Of a DNA stretch of 64,000 nucleotides, positions 16,928 through 24,902 are shown piece by piece. A program made the translations under genes and the position numbers. This DNA comes from Aureliella helgolandensis (GTDB lineage: Bacteria > Planctomycetota > Planctomycetia > Pirellulales > Pirellulaceae), in contig NZ_CP036298.1 in assembly GCF_007752135.1 (NCBI RefSeq), forward strand, positions 2,232,001 through 2,296,000. The letters are read 5' to 3'. The notes beneath the pieces were generated by a model. That model did not search any database and had not been told where the DNA came from. It was given only the letters and a program-made list of their open reading frames with translations. How positions within the stretch are numbered: the stretch's first letter is position 1; every line of letters starts with the position of its first letter.

Positions 16928-16973
16928 GGTTTGAACCGCCTTGGTTTAAAGTTAACCGCAGCGGTTTAAAGTT
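16928..16973. promoter_or_regulatory. Tandem operator-like repeats upstream of the XRE repressor
   Basis: AACCGCnnnGGTTTAAAGTT occurs twice head-to-tail (16934-16953 and 16954-16973), giving exact 20-bp spacing, close to two helical turns. A third, partly palindromic element GGTTTGAACC (16928-16937) overlaps the first unit. Each unit pairs AACC with GGTT, so dimeric repressor binding is plausible. They lie in the 140-base gap between the terminase stop and the repressor start. This is the likely operator of the XRE repressor. Confidence 0.7.
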
Positions 16974-17008
16974 GCAATCCATATGACCGGAAAAATCTGA
17001 TAATTATT

Positions 17009-19348
17009 CTAAGCGGCGCGTTTGGCTTGGGCCTCGGCCCGCAGCTGCTGCAGGCTCTTCTTGGTGCGTTTGGCGGCGGGAGATTTGGAGTAGCGTTCTT
17101 TGTTGGGCATGCAGCCGGCCATCAATCCCAGCGTGCCGGCCATGACCAGGCAGTCTCCCCAGTGGTTGTCGCGGCCGGGCAACAACATCCATTCGAGCAG
17201 CTTCCGTCCACGGCCCTCGGTCTCGATCGGATATTCTGCAGATGCTTGATCGGCAAACATGCGGTGAGCGGCAACTGAGGCCTGGAACAACGTCCAATCT
17301 CCCCCCGCCCCCTGCGGAATCAAGAACCGTCGGGCAATCATCGTTTTGAGAATATTGGTGTCGCTGATCACGTGCCGTGGTGCCTTGGTTCCTTTGGTCG
17401 ATGGAATGAACCATTCCTCTCCGACTCGCTCCCCCTGTTTTTTCTTCCGCATATCGAGTGGTGTTTGCTTAGCCGTGATCCCCTTGCCGTGGAATGGAAT
17501 TGGACGATTGGGGTTCTGCCGGCAAACGTTGTAGACGCTCTTCTTGGAGTCACCGTAGTTGGCGTCGATAATCGTGTGATCGATCGACATCTCTGCGCCA
17601 TCGTCACGCACATAGGAGCGTGCGTAGAGATCACGCATGAGATTGTTGATCCCCGCAAACCAGGCACCCTGAATGTCTGGGATGTTGGTTTTCTGTCTCA
17701 GCGAGATCTGCAATTGGCCGAGTGTCCAGTAGGCACCCAGCGGTTGCTCTGGGTAGGTTCCGTAGTCGATGATCCACCCGGTGAAGTCGTCGGCCAACGC
17801 CAACTGCAACCAATACAAGACATCCTGTTGAACATCGATCGCCGTGAAGATGTGATTTGCGCCGGTTGGGATGTCCCCGCGCGCGTAGCCATTGGCACGC
17901 TGGACGATGTCATCACTCGACGGAAACGCCACTTGGCCAATGGCGGTATTGCTAACCTGTGGATTGTTCTGATACTCGGCCTCGAATGTGGTGGGGTTCG
18001 CCAGTCGCAGGTTTTGAGCGGACTGCAGTGCCGAGAGCTCGTGATCCAACCTCCGTTGTGCCCAGGGTACGACGGCACCAATATCCATGATCTTGCGATG
18101 ATCACGGTAAAGCTTTGTTGCGCGTGGCAGCAACGTCTGACCGGCCCGGAGATCAACCTCCCGCAACTCTGCGTACTCTTCCCATTTGGCGGTGTTGGTG
18201 GGCCAACGTTCGACCAGCGAGAATGTGCGGCCTTGCCAATGTGGATTGAGAGTGCGATCGAGTAACCTGTCAGCAAGGTCCCCTTTCTGAACGATCGTTA
18301 CCGTGGACAGGCCTGCAATGCGTTTGCCGGGTCCCGCTAGGCCCATCACTGCACCGTTGAGCAATGTTTCGCGTCGTTCCACCTGAGCGACTTTCTTGGC
18401 CGATTGGTCGGTCTGCAAATCGTCCCCCAGGAACGCATCAGGTCGGAGTGATTTGCCGTCCGAACGTTGGTGCAACATCCCGCGAATTCGCCCCAGCAGT
18501 CCCACCGCCTGCAGAACTGTCCCGCCTGTGACTCGACCATCTTTGTGGGTGACCGTTGGCAGGACGATCTTCTTGCGTCCGGACCATGAGATCAACGTCG
18601 GTTCGCCACCGACCATTTGCCCCTTGCCTCGCTGCGGGATTCCTTCGAGCTGCCAGATGGGATGGCAGATCTCCGGGAAGTCGGCGAGCAAGAGTGGATT
18701 GGTTTCGAGCTGGACTTTGACGATGTCCATCATCTCGTAAGCCGCTTCGGCCGCCGCCCCCAGCAGCACGAGATAGGACCGCCAACCGTAGAGCATCGCA
18801 AGCACCCCACAATGGATGCACAGCGATGTTTTCCCGCTCCCCCGTGGCATCCCCAGCGCATACAGGCCACCGAATCGCAGGACCTGGTTCAGAGCGTCAA
18901 TCACCTCCACATGCTGGCTTGACCACCCCAGAGCAAACACATCCGGGAAATAGGTCTCCAGTGCCAACTGCAGATCCTCACCGCAGTCGTGCCGACGCTG
19001 CGGATCGGCCACTGGGGGCAATGGTCCGATCTCGCGTTGACCGGACGACTGGAATCTAGCTCGAGCTGCAGCCCGTTCGCGATGTTTGGTGTAAGCCGCT
19101 TTCTCTTTGGCCTTGGGCGACAACTTGTCTGGCGACGCCGGCTTGGCAATAGTGACCGGCTTGCCAGGTTTTACTGCAGGCGGTTTACTGGGATTGGATT
19201 TGGCCGCTGACTTGGCTTTTGCAACTGGCTTCGGCTTAGCCTTTTTCGCAGGGGCTACCTTTGGCGCAGTCTTGCCCGGACTGCGTTTGGCAGCAGCTCG
19301 CGGTGGAGTGCGTTTTGCGGGAGCTGGCTTGGTAGTTTTCTTCGCCAT
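17009..19348 (-). CDS. Phage terminase large subunit
   Basis: About 779 residues from ATG 19348 (MAKKTTK). The ATPase shows a Walker A at residues about 166-174 (GMPRGSGKT) and a Walker B-like FLGDDLQ. The C-terminal half carries the nuclease region (FTAIDVQQDVLYWLQLA with a candidate metal-binding Asp; HTIIDANYGDSKKSVY). The layout resembles GpA-type terminases, the motor that packages DNA through the portal. Unusually the first ~85 residues are Lys/Ala/Pro-rich, like a histone H1 tail. The small subunit is not recognised but may be one of the two genes just upstream. Confidence 0.9.
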   Translation of the reverse strand: MAKKTTKPAPAKRTPPRAAAKRSPGKTAPKVAPAKKAKPKPVAKAKSAAKSNPSKPPAVKPGKPVTIAKPASPDKLSPKAKEKAAYTKHRERAAARARFQSSGQREIGPLPPVADPQRRHDCGEDLQLALETYFPDVFALGWSSQHVEVIDALNQVLRFGGLYALGMPRGSGKTSLCIHCGVLAMLYGWRSYLVLLGAAAEAAYEMMDIVKVQLETNPLLLADFPEICHPIWQLEGIPQRGKGQMVGGEPTLISWSGRKKIVLPTVTHKDGRVTGGTVLQAVGLLGRIRGMLHQRSDGKSLRPDAFLGDDLQTDQSAKKVAQVERRETLLNGAVMGLAGPGKRIAGLSTVTIVQKGDLADRLLDRTLNPHWQGRTFSLVERWPTNTAKWEEYAELREVDLRAGQTLLPRATKLYRDHRKIMDIGAVVPWAQRRLDHELSALQSAQNLRLANPTTFEAEYQNNPQVSNTAIGQVAFPSSDDIVQRANGYARGDIPTGANHIFTAIDVQQDVLYWLQLALADDFTGWIIDYGTYPEQPLGAYWTLGQLQISLRQKTNIPDIQGAWFAGINNLMRDLYARSYVRDDGAEMSIDHTIIDANYGDSKKSVYNVCRQNPNRPIPFHGKGITAKQTPLDMRKKKQGERVGEEWFIPSTKGTKAPRHVISDTNILKTMIARRFLIPQGAGGDWTLFQASVAAHRMFADQASAEYPIETEGRGRKLLEWMLLPGRDNHWGDCLVMAGTLGLMAGCMPNKERYSKSPAAKRTKKSLQQLRAEAQAKRAA

Positions 19349-19358
19349 AGATTGCCGG

Positions 19359-19658
19359 CTAGCCGAGCTGCATATCACGAGGGATTGCGTACTGTGCCCG
19401 CAGAGCTGCCCAATCGATCGGGCGTTCCACCTTCCGCAATGGCCTCTCCGCTCCGCAACTGCAGCGTGTGGGGCCGTAGTACGTCAACAGCTCTCGGGAG
19501 CTCACCGCCCGATCGAGCTCGCCACAGTGCTTGCACGGGCGCCGGGCCGTGGGAGGTTGTGTCCCTCTCGGCCAACGGTAGCGAGGTGGCAACGGCGGTT
19601 TGGATTTTCGCTTGCGTAGTTTGGTCGACGGCTTAGGCGACTTCATTAGGCAGATCAT
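19359..19658 (-). CDS. Small zinc-ribbon protein upstream of terminase
   Basis: A basic protein of up to 99 residues; an ATG four codons in (19646) is an equal candidate start. After a Lys/Pro-rich N-terminus it has CKHCGELDRAVSSRELL and then RCSCGAERPLRK, a C-x2-C ... C-x-C set suited to one zinc ion. It overlaps the end of the 169-residue gene and ends ten bases before the terminase start. Position directly before the large terminase suggests a packaging accessory or small terminase role, but this is inference. Confidence 0.6.
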   Translation of the reverse strand: MICLMKSPKPSTKLRKRKSKPPLPPRYRWPRGTQPPTARRPCKHCGELDRAVSSRELLTYYGPTRCSCGAERPLRKVERPIDWAALRAQYAIPRDMQLG

Positions 19659-20142
19659 CGGCGTCTCGCAATTGGGCGTGTCCGGCGGTTACCAGGGCCG
19701 TGGAGAGTTGTTGCCAACCCGCCAGCATGCACAAACTGTTCACTTCTGTCGGGCGATCATCACTCGCCAAATACAGCTCCCCATCGCAGATAGCACCTGG
19801 CACCATCGATTGCAGCCAATCACGCCGGCATGGAATGGGAATGTGAGCAATCACAGCGGTCGCATCCCGTAGATACCGATCTGTCCACCTCCGAGAGATC
19901 GGGCACGGTCCCAGAGCCATCGACGTGTGTCCGTCTGCGGCCTGTGGATCGAATAGATGCAACGCAGACGGTGGAGGATCGCCGCGCCGGAGATGCGTCC
20001 GCGATGCAACGGGCAGCCGAATCGTGAGATCATCCCCCGAGTCGCCACCACTGGCGTTGATCAGCTGAATTGATATCAATTCAGCCGAGTACACATGCCG
20101 GATCCGTACCGGCGTAACCAACCCCATCAAGAATCTTTTCAT
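19633..20142 (-). CDS. Hypothetical phage protein, intact copy of a duplicated gene start
   Basis: A 169-residue protein I do not recognise. The first 25 codons (from FLMGLVTPVRIRHVYSAELI) are nearly identical to a truncated frame at 22999-23148, so this gene's 5' end is duplicated about 3 kb away. The middle contains SRTHLRRGDPPPSALHLF, and the C-terminal half a hydrophobic helix pair (NSLCMLAGWQQLSTALVTAG). It overlaps the downstream zinc-ribbon gene. Function unknown; it lies at the junction of the replication/accessory and packaging modules. Confidence 0.6.
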   Translation of the reverse strand: MKRFLMGLVTPVRIRHVYSAELISIQLINASGGDSGDDLTIRLPVASRTHLRRGDPPPSALHLFDPQAADGHTSMALGPCPISRRWTDRYLRDATAVIAHIPIPCRRDWLQSMVPGAICDGELYLASDDRPTEVNSLCMLAGWQQLSTALVTAGHAQLRDADDLPNEVA

Positions 20143-20180
20143 CCACCCGACAGTAGCAAAACTATCGAGAAAGCACTACC
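20063..20180. repeat. 118-bp direct repeat, left copy
   Basis: Gapless match to 23069-23186 with about 99 of 118 identical bases by my count (near 84%). It covers the ribosome binding region and first codons of the 169-residue gene. Together with the right copy it brackets the SEFIR and SWIM genes. Confidence 0.85.
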
Positions 20181-20256
20181 CGGAGCCACCGAATCCAAGT
20201 CTAGCAAATGCTTGAAGGATGGGATTAACAGTCCAAACATATTACGTCGCATCCCA

Positions 20257-21732
20257 CTAATCTCGGGTTGCGATGAACTCGTAGCCCATCATTTGAGCTG
20301 GTGAATGCCAATTGCGAAAACGAAAACTACGTTCGGCATACCTATGCATCAATGCGTCTAATTCTTCTTTAGATTGAATGCCTAGTATCTTAAGGATTTG
20401 GTTGAAATATCGCGTTGACTGCGATCGTGCAAATACCTCAAAAACCATATTGCCCGCAGTTGTCGAGGAACCGTCTAAAGTTACAGGATACCATCTAGGC
20501 CAATGTCTGTTTTCAGGTAAACGATCTAGTTCACCACGCAAGTATAGAACAAAATCTGCCTGCATGAGTTTGGGGAACTCAACGGCTGATTCGTGTGACC
20601 TTTTTTCCAACAAATCGGAATGGGGGTGAAGGGAGGAGGCTAAATGGTTCTCGACTGCCTTTGCTACAAATCCAATAGGTTGATACATGTACTCAAACGA
20701 AACCATGCCGTTCCAACTATCAACTCTGAGGTTTGGAACATAGTATTGCGTCTGTAGTAATGTGCAGACATCCGTAAATCGTTGGCGACCTAGCAAAATA
20801 GCAATCGTGTATAAGAACAGTTCATGAACAATGAAGCGATAATTATCGAAGTCAGTGTCCAGATGACTCGCCACGGTTTGCGAGCTGTCTAAGAAGGGCA
20901 AAAGATCTTCGAAAAAGCGATGCAACAGTTCAGAAGATTGCCCGTCTTCCAAGTGCATGGCCATCGTCGAAATCAAGCCGATCGCTTCGTTGCGATACGG
21001 CAAGAAAGTCTCGACATTCTTGGACGTCCGATCCGTGTTGGCTGATTGCTCGAGGCGATTGCAATCATCGGCATCAAGTCGGAAGCGTTCAAGATTCTCT
21101 GAAACGGCCGAGAAATATTCTGCGACGTGCCCACGCCAGTTAGCTAGGGCTCCTCGAACCGACTCTGTTGCTCTGCGAGCTTTACTAGTGGTCCCAAGTG
21201 CAATAGCGTCCTCCTTAAGATACTCAGGCATTTTTCCCAACTGAGGTTTCTTGTAGAGTGGCTTGTCAAATATCCATCGCATAAGTTGTTCAAAGTTTTC
21301 CGCGTGACTCGTCGGAGTGGACAGGTCAATGTAGATTCTAGAACTGTAATACGCAGGCAAGAAGGGCTTCCCCTCTGGATTCTTTTCGAATACTACTGCG
21401 ACAAACTTGTCCTGCCGGCTTTTCCTATATACCTCTGGTGATATTATTTGTGTTTCTGTCCCCACTCCACCTGTTCGTTCGTTTGCCTTTCTCACATACT
21501 CATGATCGCAAACCAGTATTACTTTCCTGATTGCTTCATCACTTACCATCGTTTCCATGAAATGATTGGCATCGTGTCCCTCTCGCAAGTCCCACTTGTC
21601 TAAAACAACATCAACGCCATTTTCAACTAGATCCGTCGATAGCTCAAGTACTCGAGTTGCGTGCTGTTTTGTTGTCCAACTGTATGACATGAAACATTTG
21701 GGAGCGGGAGTATTCATAGATAGCTTCGGCAT
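20257..21732 (-). CDS. SEFIR/TIR-domain protein, probable antiphage defence
   Basis: A 491-residue protein. Residues about 12-150 match the SEFIR pattern: CFMSYSW, VLELSTDLVENGVDVVLDKWDL, HFMETMVSDEAIRKVILVCDHEY, then GGVGTETQIISPEVY. SEFIR/TIR domains are signalling or NAD-degrading modules in several bacterial defence systems, including bSEFIR. The rest is a helical C-terminal region I cannot assign, possibly the sensor. An ATG five codons in (21717) is another possible start. Base composition is clearly AT-richer than phage neighbours, and the gene lies within a direct-repeat-bounded island. Domain call is good; defence role follows from the family and context. Confidence 0.8.
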   Translation of the reverse strand: MPKLSMNTPAPKCFMSYSWTTKQHATRVLELSTDLVENGVDVVLDKWDLREGHDANHFMETMVSDEAIRKVILVCDHEYVRKANERTGGVGTETQIISPEVYRKSRQDKFVAVVFEKNPEGKPFLPAYYSSRIYIDLSTPTSHAENFEQLMRWIFDKPLYKKPQLGKMPEYLKEDAIALGTTSKARRATESVRGALANWRGHVAEYFSAVSENLERFRLDADDCNRLEQSANTDRTSKNVETFLPYRNEAIGLISTMAMHLEDGQSSELLHRFFEDLLPFLDSSQTVASHLDTDFDNYRFIVHELFLYTIAILLGRQRFTDVCTLLQTQYYVPNLRVDSWNGMVSFEYMYQPIGFVAKAVENHLASSLHPHSDLLEKRSHESAVEFPKLMQADFVLYLRGELDRLPENRHWPRWYPVTLDGSSTTAGNMVFEVFARSQSTRYFNQILKILGIQSKEELDALMHRYAERSFRFRNWHSPAQMMGYEFIATRD

Positions 21733-21849
21733 CTAATGGTAAAGATGAGAGAGGAGGGCAAGAACTGTTCGGCGATTTTAGGCAGTCAGTTGGTAAGGCT
21801 GGGAGGTCTCTAAATCCATCATGCGCGACAAGATGTTTTCAAATTAGAA

Positions 21850-22632
21850 TCAGCGAGTCGACAGTCTCCGAATAGCGTTTGCTAGTGAGGCAGGTTCAGC
21901 TGGCTCTTTCCCGTAGGACCATCGGTGCTCGTCGATACTGAAGCCGTACTTCTCGCTAACCCCATCGATTCGAGCATATACATTGCCCCATTCAGGACTG
22001 GCTGAGGAAACGAGGTAATTGCAAGTTGAAACTTCAACTACACACCACTCTTGTTCAGGATGGGGACGGAAGCCGGCTTCAAGGAATGGCTCGAGCCAAC
22101 TCGGCCAGCCACTTGACGGCCTAATCTCTGCGTAGCCCTGCATGATATGCTTGCAACATCGAGAAATGTGCCCTACAGGAAGATGTTGGCGGTAAGATTG
22201 AAAATCAGGACAACTGCATGAAGGTGCCGTCAAGTCCAGGTCGTACGTTAGATCTGGTTCCCTAAAAGAGGCTACTTGAAGTTTTGTTGGGATTGCAATG
22301 AGTCTGGGCGCCCCATCATCGAAGCACCCTATTGCATCGTCGAGTTTAACACCAAAGGGTTTGACTCCTGACAGGGCATGCTCCCGTGCCCATTCTCGCC
22401 GGACCTTTTGAATAAGTCTGCCTACCTGAATTGCTTCGGCTTCATCTATCTTGCCATCAGCAAATACATCTTTCAACAACGGCAAGAATTGACTAGCCGG
22501 CCAAGTCTTGCGGCCGTCCATGTTGTCGTTAAGCCATTTGGCCAATCTAACAATTTCCCTGTGAGTTAGCTCACCATCTTCAGCGACCTCTTCGATGAGG
22601 GTCAAGTATTCGTGTGTGTAGTCAGTGTTCAT
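21850..22632 (-). CDS. SWIM-type zinc-finger protein with TerB-like N-terminus
   Basis: A 260-residue protein. Residues about 10-85 contain two similar acidic helical repeats (EEVAEDGELTHREIVRLAKWL and LKDVFADGKIDEAEAIQVGRL), like the TerB/EF-hand-like modules found beside BRCT or nuclease domains. Residues about 120-165 hold a SWIM-like finger, CSCPDFQS...CCKHIMQGY (C-x-C ... C-x-H), preceded by VASFREPDLTYDLDL. SWIM fingers bind DNA or proteins. The gene lies immediately upstream of the SEFIR gene in the same direction, with a 117-base gap, within the repeat-bounded island, so a functional pairing is plausible but unproven. Confidence 0.7.
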   Translation of the reverse strand: MNTDYTHEYLTLIEEVAEDGELTHREIVRLAKWLNDNMDGRKTWPASQFLPLLKDVFADGKIDEAEAIQVGRLIQKVRREWAREHALSGVKPFGVKLDDAIGCFDDGAPRLIAIPTKLQVASFREPDLTYDLDLTAPSCSCPDFQSYRQHLPVGHISRCCKHIMQGYAEIRPSSGWPSWLEPFLEAGFRPHPEQEWCVVEVSTCNYLVSSASPEWGNVYARIDGVSEKYGFSIDEHRWSYGKEPAEPASLANAIRRLSTR

Positions 22633-22998
22633 TAAATTGGTATTCAGTACGAGAGTGGAAAGTCCGGATGCAAGCGCTCAGTCGGAAACCTACAGAACAC
22701 TGTCGCATTATTATAGGCGGATGGAGCGCGTGCAACTTAGCGGTAGTGGAATCTCCGCGAGTCTTGTTTCTCGGGAGTCTAGTCCGCTGGGCAAGGTGGG
22801 GTGGGCTAAACCAACGACTGGGGAAAATTCAAGAACCGCACGTTGAAAGAAGGTCTCCGCAATAATTGCTGTGCCATTTCGCACAAAGCTAGAGGTCAAT
22901 TTGCGAGCGATTGGAGGGGCCAGCAGCGAACGGTCGGAGCTGTGTGACTGCAGTGAGGGGGAGCCGATGCGTAGCTGAGATTGGTGGCTCGCGTCTAC
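22633..22998. other. Intergenic segment of the SEFIR/SWIM island
   Basis: No supportable gene in 366 bases. It probably holds the promoter for the SWIM-SEFIR pair. TTAGCGGTAGTGG at 22738-22750 recurs at 43440-43452 in front of the ECF sigma gene. No clear hairpin-plus-U terminator. Confidence 0.4.
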
Positions 22999-23148
22999 TC
23001 AGCAAGGCCGGCGTAACGGTAGGCGAAGTGGAGATTGTCCCTCCGCCCCGTCCCTACTCCCATCGAGCAGCTCGATTGAAATCAATTCAGCCGAGTAAAC
23101 ATGCCGGATTCGCACCGGCGTAACCAACCCCATCAAGAATTTGCTCAT
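22999..23148 (-). pseudogene. Truncated duplicate of the 169-residue phage gene
   Basis: The frame starts at ATG 23148 behind CCAGGAG and reads MSKFLMGLVTPVRIRHVYS and then AELISIELLDGSR before losing similarity and stopping after 49 codons (TGA 23001-22999). The intact copy starts MKRFLMGLVTPVRIRHVYS at 20142. Similarity is confined to the first ~28 codons and the leader. It looks like a gene start left behind when the SWIM/SEFIR cassette was joined at this point, with the intact gene retained or replaced at the other side. Confidence 0.7.
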
Positions 23149-23186
23149 CTCCTGGACGGTAGCAAAGCAATTGACAAAACACTACC
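23069..23186. repeat. 118-bp direct repeat, right copy
   Basis: Pairs with 20063-20180 in the same orientation without gaps. The two copies start 3006 bases apart and bracket the SEFIR and SWIM genes. Divergence (about 16%) suggests the copies came from related phages rather than a very recent duplication. Confidence 0.85.
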
Positions 23187-23380
23187 GCCAGGAGGGCGAA
23201 TGATAAGTGTTGAATTGGAACAAGCTTGCTTTCGTGCAGCCGAACTTTACTGCGTCAAAACTCGTGTAACACAAATACATGCATCGTGCATGCACAAGCT
23301 ACAATTCAAATTCCACACATCTCAAAAATGGGGTATTCAATTTCAGTAAGCTGTTAGCTGGCAGCTCCGCTGTTATGCGA

Positions 23381-23731
23381 TCATTCCGACCTGAGCCCGG
23401 CGTGCAGGCGGCTAACTGTGCCGTCATCTAGAAAAACGACTTCCACGTTATGAGTACCAAGCTCGGGCAATGTATCCACACCCGGGCGAGGCTTTAGTGA
23501 TGTAGCTGTAGCTGGCAGCCGATATATTCCAGACTGCGTTTGAAAATAAGAATAGTCTTTGTCACTACCAACCCAGCTGAAGGATTCCATGCCCTTCGTT
23601 ACTTCTCTAAGCTGGGGAAGGGTCAAGTGCGTAGCGTTCTCCAGTGTAGTACCGCCAGTGAGTTTGGGTTTACATCCTGCAATCAAAATAGCAGAACATA
23701 CGATCGAAAAAACAAGCATAGCGCGCAGCAT
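23381..23731 (-). CDS. Small lipoprotein
   Basis: A protein of about 116 residues from ATG 23731. It has a lipoprotein signal (MLRAMLVFSIVCSAILIAGC) with lipobox LIAGC, so it should be acylated and anchored in a membrane facing the periplasm. The mature part (LPQLREVTKGMESFSWVGSDKDYSYFQTQ, then NVEVVFLDDGTVSRLHAG) has no family I recognise. It is upstream of the repeat-bounded island and downstream of the Hint gene, in the same accessory block. A longer ORF start at 23782 would destroy the signal peptide and is rejected. Confidence 0.65.
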   Translation of the reverse strand: MLRAMLVFSIVCSAILIAGCKPKLTGGTTLENATHLTLPQLREVTKGMESFSWVGSDKDYSYFQTQSGIYRLPATATSLKPRPGVDTLPELGTHNVEVVFLDDGTVSRLHAGLRSE

Positions 23732-23924
23732 GATTTCTAAGTCCCTAAGCGATTGAGTTTCAGCGGCTGTTGGTAGGCGCAACGCGCGCCAACCAGAATG
23801 ACTTCAGGAGCATTATATCTCCTGAAGTGAAATTGTGTGTGAGCGACAGGTTTGTCTGATCCAAACTGTCAAGCACGGTTGTTACCAGAGTTTTACATCA
23901 GCGCTGTTTTGCGAAAAACGGGAT

Positions 23925-24902
23925 TTACTTTGTTGGAACGACTTTCACATACCTTTGACTAGGCGATTTTTTCAGGAACCCTGGCTCCGACGGATTCATT
24001 GAACATGAATCGGCCACCAAGATTGAAAAATCCCAGTTGCTCTCACCCACGAAAATACTACTTTTTCCATCCACAGAAACACTGTAGACGTCTGCCTCGT
24101 CGCCAATGCGCAATGAGTCAACCGTAACCCACTTGTCCGTATGGCTTCGCAAAGAGTCACCAGCAACCAGCTCAATCGCAGGTATCCACCCCTTGTCCTT
24201 TTCGTAAAAAGGGTGCTGCTGCGTGGTCTGAATGACATGACCGCCGGCAACAACGTTAAATAATCTCGCGCGACTGACCTCTACTTTCTTGATTTCCTGC
24301 ACTGAAGGAGTCGTCGCAATTTTGTCGCGCGGTGAAGAATAGATGAGATCGCCGACAGAAAGATGCTCAATTGGTTTGAATCCTTCTGGGGTCAACAATT
24401 GAGTCTCTGCAGAAAAACATTCCCCACCGGGATTCGGTATCCAATACCAACTACAAAGTGCTCCATAACTGTTCCAATGGTAGTATCCGCCGCTGTAATT
24501 CCACTCTCCATACTCAAACCACACGTAGACCCCCTGGAGAGGATATAGACCAGGCCCCTTCAGCGGCACATTTACCACTTCAGAACCAGATGTCGAACCT
24601 GGGTTTGAAGTGGGGTAACCCTCGCCTACTCCTGAACCGGGAGAGTAATATGTTGTTGGGCTCGTGTAATAGACAGGCGCATAACAACCGACAACTGTAT
24701 AACCATCCACTCCTGAAAAGGAGCCACCAGACCATGTCACTTCCTTTCCGTTTCCTGGATCGCATATGATGCTGCCTCCGGTTACGACAGCACTCTGAGC
24801 CTGGACGTTTGGCGTTAAGATTGCAATCGCTCCCAGCAAGGTGGTGCACCGCAATACTTCCAGAAGACATCGGTTCGAACAGATTCTTACATCGAATTTC
24901 AT
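23925..24902 (-). CDS. Secreted Hint (hedgehog/intein) domain protein
   Basis: A 325-residue protein with an N-terminal signal-like segment (TLLGAIAILTPNVQAQ). A Tyr/Gly/Ser/Pro-rich region (about 36-155) follows, then a Hint domain (about 160-300). The Hint starts at Cys162 in ECFSAETQLLTPEGF and has GDLIYSS, the block-B histidine in TTQQHPFYEKDKGW (His230), and the final strand VYSVSVDGKSSIFVGES. Such domains self-cleave and release the C-terminal part of exported toxins or adhesins. The usual final 'HN' is absent, the sequence reading VADSC, and only about 25 residues follow. So it may cleave N-terminally only or be a structural relic. No toxin domain is present. Confidence 0.75.
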   Translation of the reverse strand: MKFDVRICSNRCLLEVLRCTTLLGAIAILTPNVQAQSAVVTGGSIICDPGNGKEVTWSGGSFSGVDGYTVVGCYAPVYYTSPTTYYSPGSGVGEGYPTSNPGSTSGSEVVNVPLKGPGLYPLQGVYVWFEYGEWNYSGGYYHWNSYGALCSWYWIPNPGGECFSAETQLLTPEGFKPIEHLSVGDLIYSSPRDKIATTPSVQEIKKVEVSRARLFNVVAGGHVIQTTQQHPFYEKDKGWIPAIELVAGDSLRSHTDKWVTVDSLRIGDEADVYSVSVDGKSSIFVGESNWDFSILVADSCSMNPSEPGFLKKSPSQRYVKVVPTK

